Source of the DNA: Parahoeflea alexandrii
Lineage (GTDB): Bacteria; Pseudomonadota; Alphaproteobacteria; Rhizobiales; Rhizobiaceae
Reading direction: 5' to 3'
Assembly: GCF_027214025.1 (NCBI RefSeq)
Contig: NZ_JAPWHB010000001.1
Coordinates: 310,001 to 374,000 of the forward strand
Length of the DNA: 64,000 nt
Under the pieces are notes generated by a model. The model was not told where the DNA came from and ran no database searches. It worked only from the letters and a program-made list of their open reading frames with translations. The position numbers and the translations under genes were made by a program. Position 1 is the first letter of the stretch, and each line of letters starts with the position of its first letter. Shown here piece after piece: positions 46,457 to 58,819 of the stretch.

Positions 46457-46490
46457 CGAAGGGCACCGCGTTGTCACGCGATGCCCTTCG
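46457..46490. terminator. Hairpin between tsf and pyrH
   Basis: CGAAGGGCA and TGCCCTTCG pair over nine bases, with an inner CGCG/CGCG pair and six-base loop. The T-run follows on the + side (GGTTTTT), not on the leftward transcribed side, so it is probably an attenuating or processing structure rather than a full terminator for tsf. Confidence 0.5.
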
Positions 46491-46525
46491 GGTTTTTCCA
46501 CAATGCGCCGCGAAGGCGGTCGGTG

Positions 46526-47449
46526 TCAGCCCTTGACGGCGGCAGCCACTTCAGCGGCGAAGTCGCTCTCTTCCTTCTCGATGCCTTCACCGAGCTGGAA
46601 GCGTACGAAGCCGGTAACTTCGACGGGAGCGCCTGCGTCAGCCGCAGCAGCCTTGACGGCGTCGCCAACGGTCTGGTCGGGGTTCATGACGAAAGCCTGC
46701 GAGAGAAGGGCCACTTCCTCGTAGAACTTGCGCATGCGGCCTTCGACCATCTTTTCGATGATGGCGTCCGGCTTGCCCGATTCGCGCGCCTGCTCGATGA
46801 ACACGTTGCGCTCGCGGTCGGCGACAGCCGGATCGACGTCGCCGGAGGTCAGCGCCAGCGGGTTGGTGGCGGCGATGTGCATGGCGACCTGGCGGCCGAT
46901 CGCGGCCAGCGCGTCCTTGTTGCCGGTCGACTTGACGGCGACGATCACGCCGAGCTTGCCAAGACCGTCGGCGACGGCGTTGTGCACGTAGGTGGCGACG
47001 ATGCCGTCATCGACGGACAGCTTGGCCGAACGGCGGAAGTTCATGTTCTCGCCGATGTGGGCGATCGCATCCTTTACGGTGTCGGTGACCGACTTGCCGG
47101 TCGACGGCACGGTGGCGGCGCTGACGGCGTCGGCCGAACCATCGGTGGAAATGGCGACCGAAGCGATCGAACGGGCCAGGTCCTGGAATGCATCGTTGCG
47201 GGCAACGAAGTCGGTTTCCGAGTTGACTTCAACCACAACCGCCGAGTTGCCTTCAGAGGCAACCGCGATCAGGCCTTCGGCAGCGGTACGGCCGGACTTC
47301 TTGTCGGCCTTGGCGATACCCTTGGCGCGCAGCCAGTCGATTGCCGCTTCCATGTTGCCATCGGTCTCGCCGAGTGCCTTCTTGCAGTCCATCATGCCGG
47401 CGCCGGTCTTGTCGCGCAGCTCTTTCACCATTGCAGCGGTAATGCTCAT
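46526..47449 (-). CDS. tsf: Elongation factor Ts
   Basis: 307 residues from ATG 47449 ([20 protein letters not shown]); 27 codons upstream in frame are not family-like. The N-terminal UBA-like domain has the signature [14 protein letters not shown], the core has [10 protein letters not shown], and C-terminal segments such as [17 protein letters not shown] are typical. It exchanges GDP for GTP on EF-Tu. Follows rpsB by about 150 bases containing a hairpin. Confidence 0.98.
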   Translation of the reverse strand: MSITAAMVKELRDKTGAGMMDCKKALGETDGNMEAAIDWLRAKGIAKADKKSGRTAAEGLIAVASEGNSAVVVEVNSETDFVARNDAFQDLARSIASVAISTDGSADAVSAATVPSTGKSVTDTVKDAIAHIGENMNFRRSAKLSVDDGIVATYVHNAVADGLGKLGVIVAVKSTGNKDALAAIGRQVAMHIAATNPLALTSGDVDPAVADRERNVFIEQARESGKPDAIIEKMVEGRMRKFYEEVALLSQAFVMNPDQTVGDAVKAAAADAGAPVEVTGFVRFQLGEGIEKEESDFAAEVAAAVKG

Positions 47450-47548
47450 AACAGCCTCTTTATTGTGGGGCGTCCGGTCCGGCCTCAAACGCGGCATCGA
47501 ATCCCAAATCGCCTGACGGCATATCAACATGCCATTGAAATGTGACAG

Positions 47549-47576
47549 CCCGGCAAAGCGCTGTGGCTTGGCCGGG
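47549..47576. other. Hairpin in the rpsB-tsf intergenic region
   Basis: CCCGGC-A-AAGC pairs with GCTT-G-GCCGGG around a six-base loop, with one A/G mismatch. No U-run follows on the leftward strand. It may attenuate or stabilise the rpsB part of the transcript. Confidence 0.5.
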
Positions 47577-47599
47577 CCGGTTTTGTCCGAAACCCGGAA

Positions 47600-48382
47600 T
47601 TATGCTTCCGCGGCAGCTTCCGCAGGTGCAGCTTCTTCGAGCGCAGGCTCGACAGGAGCATCCATGGCGCCCAGATCAACGCCCGATGCACCCTGCTGAC
47701 GGGCGATGCCGTCGATGCAGGCGCGGCTGATCAGGTCGCAGTAGAGCGAAATGGCGCGGCTGGCGTCATCGTTGCCCGGGATCGGGTAATCGACAACGTC
47801 GGGATCGCAGTTGGAATCGATGATCGCAACAACCGGAATGCCAAGACGCTTGGCTTCCTGGATGGCGATGCCTTCCTTGTTGGTGTCGATGACGAACATC
47901 AGGTCGGGGGTGCCGCCCATGTCGCGGATACCGCCGAGAGCGCGGTTGAGCTTTTCACGTTCGCGCTCGAGGTTGAGGCGTTCCTTCTTGGTGAAGCCCG
48001 AGGCTTCGGCCGAGAGGATCTCGTCGAGCTTGCGCAGACGCTGGATCGAGTGCGAAATGGTCTTCCAGTTGGTCAGCATGCCGCCGAGCCAACGGGCGTT
48101 GACGTAATACTGGGCCGAACGCGAGGCAGCATCGGCAACGATTTCGGCAGCCTGACGCTTGGTGCCGACGAACAGCACGCGACCGCCCTTGGACACGGTG
48201 TCGGAAACCAGCTTCAATGCCTGATTGAGCATCGGAACGGTCTGACCGAGGTCGAGAATGTGAAGATTGTTGCGAGCGCCGAAGATGTACGGCTTCATTT
48301 TCGGGTTCCAGCGGTGAGTCTGGTGTCCGAAGTGCACGCCTGCTTCAAGCAGCTGGCGCATGGAAAATTCCGGCAATGCCAT
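47600..48382 (-). CDS. rpsB: 30S ribosomal protein S2
   Basis: 260 residues. The start [20 protein letters not shown] and the conserved [31 protein letters not shown] and [19 protein letters not shown] are all present. The last 20 residues are Ala/Glu-rich, as in many alphaproteobacterial S2 proteins. It begins the rpsB-tsf-pyrH-frr translation cluster, with its promoter in the 274 bases upstream. Confidence 0.98.
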   Translation of the reverse strand: MALPEFSMRQLLEAGVHFGHQTHRWNPKMKPYIFGARNNLHILDLGQTVPMLNQALKLVSDTVSKGGRVLFVGTKRQAAEIVADAASRSAQYYVNARWLGGMLTNWKTISHSIQRLRKLDEILSAEASGFTKKERLNLEREREKLNRALGGIRDMGGTPDLMFVIDTNKEGIAIQEAKRLGIPVVAIIDSNCDPDVVDYPIPGNDDASRAISLYCDLISRACIDGIARQQGASGVDLGAMDAPVEPALEEAAPAEAAAEA

Positions 48383-48656
48383 GCCTTTTACTCCTGTTTC
48401 CGGTTGAACCTCCGCAGGGCGTGAGCGCTATGCGCCACCGGCGGACCGCTCCGGATTTCTCCCGGACCGACCCATGCCCCACGTGTGGAATGAGGCCCGC
48501 TTACAGGCAAAGGCTGGGTTTTGCAAGTGCGAAGGGCGCGGAAAGCTGCCGACGATGCCTGACTTCCGGCGGGGTCGGGCTGAATTCCTGCTGCTGCAGG
48601 CCGCGGACGGGCATCCGCTAGTCCCGCCTTCAAGGGATTACGCGGCCCCGATGTCG
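48383..48656 (-). promoter_or_regulatory. rpsB upstream region
   Basis: 274 bases between the feo operon end and rpsB on the same strand, GC-rich with several short inverted repeats and no credible gene. It should contain the rpsB promoter and leader. I could not identify a terminator with a U-run for the feo operon or a specific S2-binding element. Confidence 0.4.
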
Positions 48657-48875
48657 TCAATCTCTGGATGCGATCTTGCCGGGTGAAGCGGCAAGCGCGC
48701 ATCCGGAACAGCCCGCGCCGCAGAGCGCGGTTTCGGGTTGGGGGGCACACGGGGCTTTCCTGCCCGAGAGCGCGCTTGCGATCAGGGTCTTCTGCCGCAC
48801 CGGCAGGAACAGCTTCCAGAGGACGAAAGCCGCGGCGCACATGACGATCAGATAGGTGACGATTTCATCGAGCAT
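48657..48875 (-). CDS. FeoB-associated Cys-rich membrane protein
   Basis: 72 residues. One N-terminal membrane helix (IVTYLIVMCAAAFVLWKLF) is followed by a short basic linker and a tail with four cysteines (APCAPQ, TALCGAGCSGCALAA). This layout matches the small FeoB-associated Cys-rich membrane proteins that lie just after feoB in many bacteria. It follows feoB by three bases. The cysteines could bind iron or sense redox state; its exact job in ferrous-iron uptake is not established. Confidence 0.8.
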   Translation of the reverse strand: MLDEIVTYLIVMCAAAFVLWKLFLPVRQKTLIASALSGRKAPCAPQPETALCGAGCSGCALAASPGKIASRD

Positions 48876-48878
48876 GGG

Positions 48879-50749
<1,871 letters not shown>

Positions 50750-50750
<1 letters not shown>

Positions 50751-51112
50751 TATCGTGACCGATCGGGGAGCAATCTCGGATTTGGGCTCTCGCTGGCAAG
50801 CACGACGGCATCGGCTTCCCGCCGTCCAAGGGCGACACTCATGTTATCGACGCGAACGGCGATCGGATCCTTGCCAATGAAACCCTCATGCAGGATCTCG
50901 ACATGGGCGCCTTCGACAAAGCCGATTTCCAGCAGGCGTTTTTCCAGCTCAAGATCGAAGTCGCGGCCGGCTTCGCCTGTTACAAGCTTTGAATTGCCCA
51001 CCGACATGACGATACCCCTGAGGCCGGGGCGGCCGCGCCCGAGCCTGACCAGCGGTCGCGCCTCCTCGCGGCCCGGCAGCGGCTCGGTCTGTTGTGGCGA
51101 TTGATAGGTCAA
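50750..51112 (-). CDS. feoA: Ferrous iron transport protein FeoA (TTG start)
   Basis: 120 residues from TTG 51112, preceded by GGAAGAG at the correct distance. An ATG at 51007 would cut off the first strand of the SH3-like FeoA fold (GRPGLRGIVMSV), so the longer form is preferred. The core is LEKRLLEIGFVEGAHVEILH and DPIAVRVDNMSVALGRREAD, typical of alphaproteobacterial FeoA. FeoA is a cytoplasmic partner of FeoB required for Fe2+ uptake. First gene of the feo operon. Confidence 0.9.
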
Positions 51113-51288
51113 GGTTCAACTCTTCCAGCATGTGGGCACCTGACCGTACAATACGCATGCGCCTCACAGTGGAATTGATCTATCGCAAACCAAAAGTGGA
51201 TTCAAATAGTTTAGTTTATAATGGCTCTAAACTGGCCCCGCCGATCGTTGCAGGATGATCCTGCCGGTCGGCGTCTGAGCTCGGCATT
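51113..51288 (-). promoter_or_regulatory. feo operon promoter region
   Basis: Gap of 176 bases between feoA and the Hsp70 gene stop. The half near 51200 is strongly A/T-rich compared with the window and contains the Irr-box candidate. Promoter hexamers could not be placed with certainty. Confidence 0.55.
51215..51231. promoter_or_regulatory. Candidate iron control element (Irr/ICE box) upstream of feoA
   Basis: TTTATAATGGCTCTAAA agrees with the ICE consensus TTTAGAA-N3-TTCTAAA at 12 of 14 defined positions. It lies about 100 bases upstream of the feoA start. In rhizobia Irr binds such boxes when haem or iron is scarce, so iron control of feo is predicted. Confidence 0.65.
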
Positions 51289-52593
51289 TCAGCCGGAGAC
51301 CGGCACGGTCCACTGTTCGATATCGTCGCGCTCGCCGATCAACGCCAGGCCGTGGGCGATTGAGATCAGTTCGCCGCCGGTCTCGATGCGGTCTGACGCA
51401 AAGCGCTCGGAGAAGATGCGGCGTACGGCGGGGACGAACGAGGTGCCGCCGGTCAGGAACACCTTGTCGACCGCTTCCGGCGCAGTCCCGGTCTTGTCCA
51501 GAACCTCATCCAGCGCCGCCTCAATGCGATCGAGATCGGCTGAAATCCAGCTCTCGAAATTCCGGCGCAGAACCTGTTTCTCGCCTGCCCGTCCCAGCGG
51601 CTCGAAGCGGAAAACGGCTTCCTCTGCGGAAGACAGCGCCATCTTGGTGGCGGACACCGCCTGGTTGAGCCGGTAGCCCTCGTCATGTTCGATCAGGTCG
51701 ACGAACAGTTCAAGCTTTTCCGGTTCGACCGCCTGGCGCACCAGCCCCTTCAGATCGGCGTACTCCTTCGTCGTCTTGAAGATCGACAGCTGGTTCCAGC
51801 GCGAGAAATTCGCATAGTAGCTGCCAGGCACGTCGAGCCGCTTGCCGAAGCTTGTGAACTGGCTGCCCTTGCCGATTTCGGGCGCGACCAGATGATCGAT
51901 GATGCGCGCATCGAACTGGTCGCCGGCGACGCCGACACCCGAATGTCCGACCGGAGTGGCACGGATGCGGCCCGCCTGGGTTTCAAAACGGATGAGCGAG
52001 AAGTCGCTGGTGCCGCCACCGAAATCGGCCACCAGAACGGTGGCGTCATGCTTGAGGTTCTGCGCGAAATAAAAGGCGGCGGCGACAGGCTCGTAGACAT
52101 AGTGCAATTCGGGAAAGCCCATGCGGGTGAGCGCCTCGTTGTAGCGCCTCAGGGCGAGGTCCGGATCCGGACGGGCGCCGGCAAAGTGCACCGGACGTCC
52201 GGTGACAACGCGCCCGACCGGCGACGGCCAGTTGTCGCCGGCATAGGCCTCGAGCCGCTTGAGGAACACTTCCATGAGGTCTTCGAACTGGAAGCGGCGG
52301 CCATGGATCATGGTGCCCTGGAACAGCGGCGAGGCGGCAAAGGTCTTGATCGATTGCAGAAACCGGCACTCGCCGGGATTGTCGATGAAGGCGCGGATGG
52401 CCGCCTGCCCCGCCTCGACCTGCAGAGCGGCGGCGCCAAGCTGCGGATCCTTGATGAAGGACAAAGCCGTGCGCATGGTGTCGCTTTCCCCGGCGGCGGA
52501 GACGAAGCTTATCGATGCCGTGTCCGACCCCTGGGTTGCCTGGGCGAGAACCGTGTTGGTCGTGCCGAAATCGAGCCCGAGCGCATTCGCCAT
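51289..52593 (-). CDS. Hsp70-family chaperone, YegD type
   Basis: 434 residues from ATG 52593, which has AGGATGG at good spacing; an ATG four codons earlier lacks space for a site. The ATPase domain only is present: LGLDFGTTNT (phosphate 1), YEPVAAAFYFA, VLVADFGGGTSDFSLI (phosphate 2) and FLTGGTSFVPAVRRIFSERF (adenosine). The C-terminal peptide-binding domain of DnaK is missing, as in YegD proteins of about 450 residues. No J-protein or GrpE gene is near. Family members are ATPases of uncertain client; it is probably monocistronic. Confidence 0.9.
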   Translation of the reverse strand: MANALGLDFGTTNTVLAQATQGSDTASISFVSAAGESDTMRTALSFIKDPQLGAAALQVEAGQAAIRAFIDNPGECRFLQSIKTFAASPLFQGTMIHGRRFQFEDLMEVFLKRLEAYAGDNWPSPVGRVVTGRPVHFAGARPDPDLALRRYNEALTRMGFPELHYVYEPVAAAFYFAQNLKHDATVLVADFGGGTSDFSLIRFETQAGRIRATPVGHSGVGVAGDQFDARIIDHLVAPEIGKGSQFTSFGKRLDVPGSYYANFSRWNQLSIFKTTKEYADLKGLVRQAVEPEKLELFVDLIEHDEGYRLNQAVSATKMALSSAEEAVFRFEPLGRAGEKQVLRRNFESWISADLDRIEAALDEVLDKTGTAPEAVDKVFLTGGTSFVPAVRRIFSERFASDRIETGGELISIAHGLALIGERDDIEQWTVPVSG

Positions 52594-52714
52594 GGCGATA
52601 TCCATCCTGTCTTGCGGTTATGTCAGGGCGAATTGCGGAACGCGAGGCCGCCAGCGGAAAGCGCCCTCATGCCACGCGGGTGTGTCACAGTCCACCCGGA
52701 ACGAGCAAAGCGAG

Positions 52715-54418
52715 CTACCGGGTCGCGTATCTCGGATGTTCCAGGGCGTCGAAACAATCGGTCAGCGCTATGCGGTTGAAGCCCTCATAAGCGGCGCGAT
52801 ATTTTTGGTGAAGTTTCTTGCGGGCGGCAGTCACCGGGCATGTGGGCAGCAGCACCAGATCGGTCTGCGAGAGAAGATCCGCCTCCTCACCGGTCAACGG
52901 CAACACAGCTCTGTAGGGATCTCCCCCTATCGAAATGCCCCGCGCAGGCGTCCGCCCCATCGCGGCGGTCACCGGATTGGCGAAATCGCGCAGGTCGATC
53001 ACCTCGTAATGATGGCCGAAGTCCGCTTCGCGCTTGCGGATCGCGCCGATCACCTCGTCCATCGTCTTGAGCACGTTGACCTGAAACCGGTGATCGAAAT
53101 AGAGCCAGTAGGCCGGCAGGATGTTGGCGTCGGCGTATTTCTCGTAGGTCGCGCGTCCGCCCGACAGGATCGGCTGGGCCGCGGCCGCCGCCTCGACCGT
53201 CAGGGCCTTGGCGCTGAAGCGCATGTTGGCAGGCAGATGCTCGGTCTCGACTGCCACGTTGTTGATCGTTGTCGCAGCGGCCCGCGCGGCCGAATGCAGC
53301 ACCTTGGTGGCAGTGGGAAAGGCGATCAGCCCGACAAGAACGAGCAGCGGCGAGAGGCGCATGCGCCGTTCGGGGGGCGTCGCCAGTACCAGGACCACCA
53401 GAAGCGGCCATGTCGAGACAAAGGCGGCGCCGCCGAAGTTCTGGGATTCAAACAGCGTGTTGGCGAAGATCAGCACCGCGAGCCACAGCCAGTCCTGATC
53501 CAGCCGGCCGGGTTCGGGGTTTCGCGGATGGCCCCGATCGAAGCTTAAAAGAAGGTTTTCGCCGCCGCGCAGGCGTGAGAAAAGCAGATATGCTGCCAGG
53601 ATCGCGGCCACAAGGATGACATCGAAGCGGGCGCTGACCGTGGTCACCAGATTGGTCAGCAGCACCCCATCATTGGCGTCCAGAAGCCGCAAGGCGGAGT
53701 GCAGATAGGCAGAGACGCTGCCGGTCGAGATCTCCAGCACGGCAGCAATGGACAGGCACAGCGCCGCGACGGCAATCGAGACGCCGATCCCGATCCGGCG
53801 CGTGAGAAGAGCGAAGGCCAAGACCAGGCCGGCTATCGCAAAACCACTGATCTTGACGAAGGCAAGGCTGAGCAGAAGCACCGACACCAGGCCGACAAGC
53901 GCAATGTGCGAGCGAACGAAGAACAGCGCGGCGACCAGCAGATAAAGCAGAACGGAGCTGTGACGGTTGTAATAGGCAAATCCGTCGACGCCGGGAAACA
54001 CGTTCCAGGAGGTGACATTGAACGGCAGCAGCGAGAACATCAGGTAGGGCAGCAGCAGGCCGAAAACGGCAAACGGGCCGCGCTCGCGCGCCTGCAGGCA
54101 GATGACGGCGATCACCGGCAAGGTGACCAGCATCATGCACCATTGAATGACCAGCGCCACATTGCCATGCGGGAAGAGCGACCCCAGCAGATCAAACAGG
54201 ATGTAGTTGAGCGGCCCGACGGGCGCATGAAATTCGCGATAGATTTCCTGGCCGATCGACAGCCGATGGGCGCCATCGATGTAGATGTAGGTGTCCCAGA
54301 AACTCTCGCCGATCGGCAACTCGACAGGCAGGTTGAGTGCTGCGGCCAGGATCAGAGCCGTCCCGGAAAGGATAGCAAATATCCAATATTTTGAATCGCT
54401 TAAATACAAATATCTCAT
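52715..54418 (-). CDS. Polytopic membrane protein, GT-C-like, unknown function
   Basis: 567 residues with about ten membrane helices in the first 380 residues. An N-terminal helix is followed by WDTYIYIDGAHRLSIGQEIY and REFHAPVGPLNYILFD, the acidic/aromatic first-loop pattern of GT-C glycosyltransferases that use polyprenyl-phosphate sugars. A soluble C-terminal part (about 385-567, LPANMRFSAKALTVEAAAAA, YEVIDLRDFANPVTAAMGRT) may be periplasmic. No sugar-biosynthesis genes lie nearby, so the acceptor is unknown. Located between the Hsp70 gene and a 278-base gap. The glycosyltransferase role is inferred from the loop pattern and topology only. Confidence 0.7.
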   Translation of the reverse strand: MRYLYLSDSKYWIFAILSGTALILAAALNLPVELPIGESFWDTYIYIDGAHRLSIGQEIYREFHAPVGPLNYILFDLLGSLFPHGNVALVIQWCMMLVTLPVIAVICLQARERGPFAVFGLLLPYLMFSLLPFNVTSWNVFPGVDGFAYYNRHSSVLLYLLVAALFFVRSHIALVGLVSVLLLSLAFVKISGFAIAGLVLAFALLTRRIGIGVSIAVAALCLSIAAVLEISTGSVSAYLHSALRLLDANDGVLLTNLVTTVSARFDVILVAAILAAYLLFSRLRGGENLLLSFDRGHPRNPEPGRLDQDWLWLAVLIFANTLFESQNFGGAAFVSTWPLLVVLVLATPPERRMRLSPLLVLVGLIAFPTATKVLHSAARAAATTINNVAVETEHLPANMRFSAKALTVEAAAAAQPILSGGRATYEKYADANILPAYWLYFDHRFQVNVLKTMDEVIGAIRKREADFGHHYEVIDLRDFANPVTAAMGRTPARGISIGGDPYRAVLPLTGEEADLLSQTDLVLLPTCPVTAARKKLHQKYRAAYEGFNRIALTDCFDALEHPRYATR

Positions 54419-54624
54419 GTTATGGTAGAGCTTTCAAATACACTCGTTCCGAAGTTACGGCCTGGCCAATCCTCAATTGGCAATCGCTCCGGCCAGGCGC
54501 GGTCCGCTCCGGCATCACGGTGCTCGATCCGGTCGATCAGACGGAGCAACCCCTGGATGCCACAACGGTCCGCGCACCCCAGAAGTGTGGAAAAAATTGG
54601 TTTCGTTTGAATTAACCGGGCTTC

Positions 54625-54642
54625 GCCAGGCAGCTGCCTGGC
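54625..54642. terminator. 18-base perfect palindrome downstream of the eipB gene
   Basis: GCCAGGCAGCTGCCTGGC is fully self-complementary. It lies 55 bases past the eipB stop inside the 278-base gap before the GT-C-like gene. There is no adjacent U-run, so it may be a terminator stem or a binding site. The rest of the gap shows only an A/T-rich patch near the start of the membrane protein gene, suitable for its promoter. Confidence 0.4.
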
Positions 54643-54696
54643 AACGACAGGCCGCACGGCCGGGGCCACCCATCATCCGCGCGACCGCGAGAGATG

Positions 54697-55518
54697 TTAC
54701 TGCTCGACGCAGGGCTCCGGCTCGTACATGTCGAGCTGGGCGAGCTCGCCCTGGAGCACAAAGTCGCCGTAGTCCATGGTGAGATCGCGAGTGACGCCGT
54801 TCTCATAGAGCTTGAAGGCAATGGAATAGACCGGCAGGCCGTCGCCTTCCGCGGCTTCCTCGAAATAGGACATCGAGACCGGCCAATAGGCGTCATCGGC
54901 AAGCTCGCCTGCCCGCTTGGCCTCCGTGTCGGTTTTCTCGACCGGCTGCTTCTCCCCCAGGATCGTGGTGGTGATCATCGCCTTGTCGCCCTCGTCGGAG
55001 CCGTCATAGATGCGCGATTCGTAAAACCGCTCGCCTTCGCGGGCCTTGCCGATCAGCTCGATCATGTGTTCGGTGGGAAACCGTGCGGGCGCGATGTCGA
55101 GCGACAGCTTGTCAGGCTGCTCGAGAGCGAGCGCCAGGCCATTTTCCTTCGCTTCCGCCGAGCCGCGGACTTCATGATCGAGCTTCTGGTCGACGAAGGA
55201 CCGGGTGACGAAGCGGAACGTGCCCTTGCGGATGTCCTCGAAGGTGGTGGTCTGCTGGTCGGTCAGCCGCGAATCCTCGCCGGTGGAGATTTCGGTGACG
55301 AAGCGGAAACTGACCGTGTAGCCCTCACAGGCGGAACCGGCAAACTCGTAGACCATGCGGCCGACCATGCCCGAAATGCCGGAGCGCTCGGAGGCATCCT
55401 TCAGCGAAAGATCGTAGACCGCGCGGTGGGCCGCGAGCCCGCCCGCGCCTGCAGCCGGTGCGGCTTGCGCCGAAGTGGCGGCGATGACGGCAAGTGATGC
55501 AATTGCGAGCATGCGCAT
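54697..55518 (-). CDS. eipB: Cell envelope integrity protein EipB (DUF1849)
   Basis: 273 residues from ATG 55518, supported by ACAGGAG eight bases upstream; the longer open frame starts inside the divergent gene. A signal peptide (MRMLAIASLAVIAATSAQA) is present. The mature protein is the periplasmic spiral-beta-barrel EipB family of Hyphomicrobiales: LAAHRAVYDLSL, MVYEFAGSACEGYTVSFRFV and the terminal DMYEPEPCVEQ, giving the conserved cysteine pair expected to form a disulfide. In Brucella EipB supports envelope integrity and stress survival. Divergent from the RidA gene. Confidence 0.92.
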   Translation of the reverse strand: MRMLAIASLAVIAATSAQAAPAAGAGGLAAHRAVYDLSLKDASERSGISGMVGRMVYEFAGSACEGYTVSFRFVTEISTGEDSRLTDQQTTTFEDIRKGTFRFVTRSFVDQKLDHEVRGSAEAKENGLALALEQPDKLSLDIAPARFPTEHMIELIGKAREGERFYESRIYDGSDEGDKAMITTTILGEKQPVEKTDTEAKRAGELADDAYWPVSMSYFEEAAEGDGLPVYSIAFKLYENGVTRDLTMDYGDFVLQGELAQLDMYEPEPCVEQ

Positions 55519-55643
55519 CAGGTTTTCTCCTGTCGAATCCTCGGACGATGATATATGACCAGAGGTGGCAAAAGCGAGGCGGAACTTCAATGAGCCGCCA
55601 AATCGTTCATGCACCCCTGACAGAGCCGAATTTGGAGCCTTTG
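55519..55643. promoter_or_regulatory. Divergent eipB / ridA promoter region
   Basis: 125 bases between divergent genes. An A/T-rich patch with GATGATATATGACC near 55545-55560 may hold promoter elements for either side. No operator was recognised. Confidence 0.35.
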
Positions 55644-56111
55644 ATGACTGACACGATCGAATCCCGCCTGAGCGCCCGCAGCATTGTGCTTCCGGAGGCG
55701 GCAGCACCGGCCGCCAATTATCTGCCCTATGTCATCACCGGCTCGCTATTGTTCATTTCCGGCCAGTTGCCGATGGAAAACGGCGCCATCGCGGTCAAGG
55801 GGCTGCTCGGTCGCGATGTCGAACTGGCCTCCGGACAGAGAGCGGCGGAACTGTGCGCCATCAACATCCTGGCGCAGGCCAAGGCGGCGCTTGGCGGCGA
55901 TCTTTCGCGCATTGCCCGCGTGGTCAAGCTGAGCGGGTTCGTGGCCTCCGATCCCGCCTTCACCGACCAGCACCTGGTCATCAACGGCGCGTCGAACCTG
56001 ATCGCGGAAGTGTTGGGAGAAGCCGGCAAGCATGCCCGCGCCGCCGTCGGCATGGCCTGCCTGCCACTCAACGCGGCTGTCGAGATCGACGCCGTGATCG
56101 AGATCAGGTGA
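55644..56111 (+). CDS. RidA family (YjgF/TdcF) protein
   Basis: 155 residues from ATG 55644, with GGAG seven bases upstream; another ATG at 55590 is possible. Family features are LPYVITGSLLFISGQLPMEN, DLSRIARVVKLSGFVAS and GKHARAAVGMACLPLNAAVE, forming the trimeric chorismate-mutase-like fold. The usual catalytic Arg is in the HARAAVG segment. RidA-type proteins hydrolyse reactive enamine/imine intermediates; this longer subgroup is less well characterised. Followed seven bases later by a phosphodiesterase gene, so they form an operon. Confidence 0.88.
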   Translation: MTDTIESRLSARSIVLPEAAAPAANYLPYVITGSLLFISGQLPMENGAIAVKGLLGRDVELASGQRAAELCAINILAQAKAALGGDLSRIARVVKLSGFVASDPAFTDQHLVINGASNLIAEVLGEAGKHARAAVGMACLPLNAAVEIDAVIEIR

Positions 56112-56118
56112 CACCGGC

Positions 56119-56856
56119 ATGACTGAGACAAAACCGGATCTCGGCTGGCTGGTCGCCCGCCCCATCGCCCATCGCGGCTATCACGACATGAACCAGAGCA
56201 TCTGGGAGAACACACAAAGCGCCTTCCAGCGCGCCATCGACGCGGGCTACGCCATCGAGTGCGATGTCCAGATCGCCACCGACGGCGTACCGGTGGTGTT
56301 CCACGACGATGATCTCGAGCGGCTGTGCGGACTGCGCGGCGACGTCCGCGAGCGGACGTCGCGGGAACTGGCGCAACTGCGGGTTGGCGGCACCTCCGAC
56401 GGCGTGCCCTCGCTTCCGGCGCTGCTGAAACAGGTATCCGGCAAGGTACCGCTGGTCATCGAGCTGAAGGGCCGGCCCGGCGACGACGAGGGTTTTGCCG
56501 ACGCCGTCGTCGAGTGCCTGGAAGGCTATGACGGCCCGGTGGCACTGATGAGTTTCGATCACTGGCTGCTGCGCGACCTCAGGGCAACCGGCACCAGCTG
56601 CCCGATCGGCCTGACCGCCGAGGGCGTCAAGCCCGAGAGCTTCTTCGTCCACGAAGAGGCAATGCAGCTTGGCCTGAACTTCATCTCCTACTGCGTGCAT
56701 CACCTGCCGAATGCCTTCATCGAGGCGCAACGGGCACAGGGCGTTCCGATCATCACCTGGACGGTGCGCGATGCGCCGGCGCGGGCAAAGACGGCAGCCC
56801 ACGCCGACCAGATGACATTCGAAGGCTTCGATCCGGACGCGACCGACGACGCCTGA
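56119..56856 (+). CDS. Glycerophosphodiester phosphodiesterase family protein
   Basis: 245 residues of the GDPD TIM barrel. The catalytic N-terminal motif is PIAHRGYHD with ENTQSAFQRAIDAG, and metal ligands lie in IECDVQIATDGVPVVFHDDD, the two core GDPD motifs. Later elements include LVIELKGRP and IITWTVRD. It cleaves glycerophosphodiesters to glycerol-3-phosphate and alcohol. It has no signal peptide, so it acts in the cytoplasm. It lies between RidA and a FemAB-like acyltransferase gene on the same strand. Confidence 0.92.
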   Translation: MTETKPDLGWLVARPIAHRGYHDMNQSIWENTQSAFQRAIDAGYAIECDVQIATDGVPVVFHDDDLERLCGLRGDVRERTSRELAQLRVGGTSDGVPSLPALLKQVSGKVPLVIELKGRPGDDEGFADAVVECLEGYDGPVALMSFDHWLLRDLRATGTSCPIGLTAEGVKPESFFVHEEAMQLGLNFISYCVHHLPNAFIEAQRAQGVPIITWTVRDAPARAKTAAHADQMTFEGFDPDATDDA

Positions 56857-56934
56857 CCTTGTTAAACGGGGCAGCGTTCATAAGTTGAAGGGCATGATTG
56901 CATCGGGCGGAAGCCCCGCGCCGGACGGAGTAGC

Positions 56935-58197
<1,263 letters not shown>

Positions 58198-58269
58198 GCG
58201 GACCACGCGCTTGACCCGCGTTCCGGGCCGGGTACAAACGAGATCACCTGATCAAACGGAGACCTGCCG

Positions 58270-58698
58270 ATGACCGCGCCCCATTATGACGACAGCAACG
58301 TGTTTGCGAAAATCCTGCGCGGCGAACTGCCGGCCGAGCGTCTTTACGAGGACGAGTACACGCTGGCGATCATGGACATCATGCCGCGTGGGCCCGGACA
58401 CTGCCTGGTCATTCCGAAGGCCCCTGCCCGCAACATTTTCGACGTCGAAGCCGATAGCCTGTCCCAGGTGATGGCGACGACGCAGAAGATGGCGCGCGCG
58501 GTGGTCAGGGCGTTTGGCGCAGATGGGGTGACGATCCAGCAGTTCAACGAAAGTGCGGGCGGCCAGGTGGTGTTTCACCTGCACGTGCATGTGATCCCGC
58601 GCTTCGAAGGCTTGGCGCTGAAGCCACATACCGGCACGATGGAAGACGCGGGCGTGCTCAAGGCCAATGCGGAGAAGATCCGCGCGGCGCTGGACTGA
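58270..58698 (+). CDS. HIT family nucleotide hydrolase
   Basis: 142 residues, histidine-triad protein. It starts with NVFAKILRGELPAERLYED and carries the triad HLHVHVIPRF preceded by QVVF, as in Hint-type purine nucleoside phosphoramidases. The central His of the triad is the nucleophile. It hydrolyses AMP-linked substrates such as adenosine phosphoramidates. Follows the FemAB-like gene by 72 bases. The assignment to family is secure; the physiological substrate is not. Confidence 0.93.
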   Translation: MTAPHYDDSNVFAKILRGELPAERLYEDEYTLAIMDIMPRGPGHCLVIPKAPARNIFDVEADSLSQVMATTQKMARAVVRAFGADGVTIQQFNESAGGQVVFHLHVHVIPRFEGLALKPHTGTMEDAGVLKANAEKIRAALD

Positions 58699-58819
58699 AG
58701 AGACACCCGTCGCCTTCAGCGAACGTACCTCTTTGGGCTCGATCCTTTGAATAGCGACGCCATGTTTTCGCGGCATTTGCGGGGCAAGCCCGTTTCATAT
58801 TTGAATTGAAGAGGTTTTC

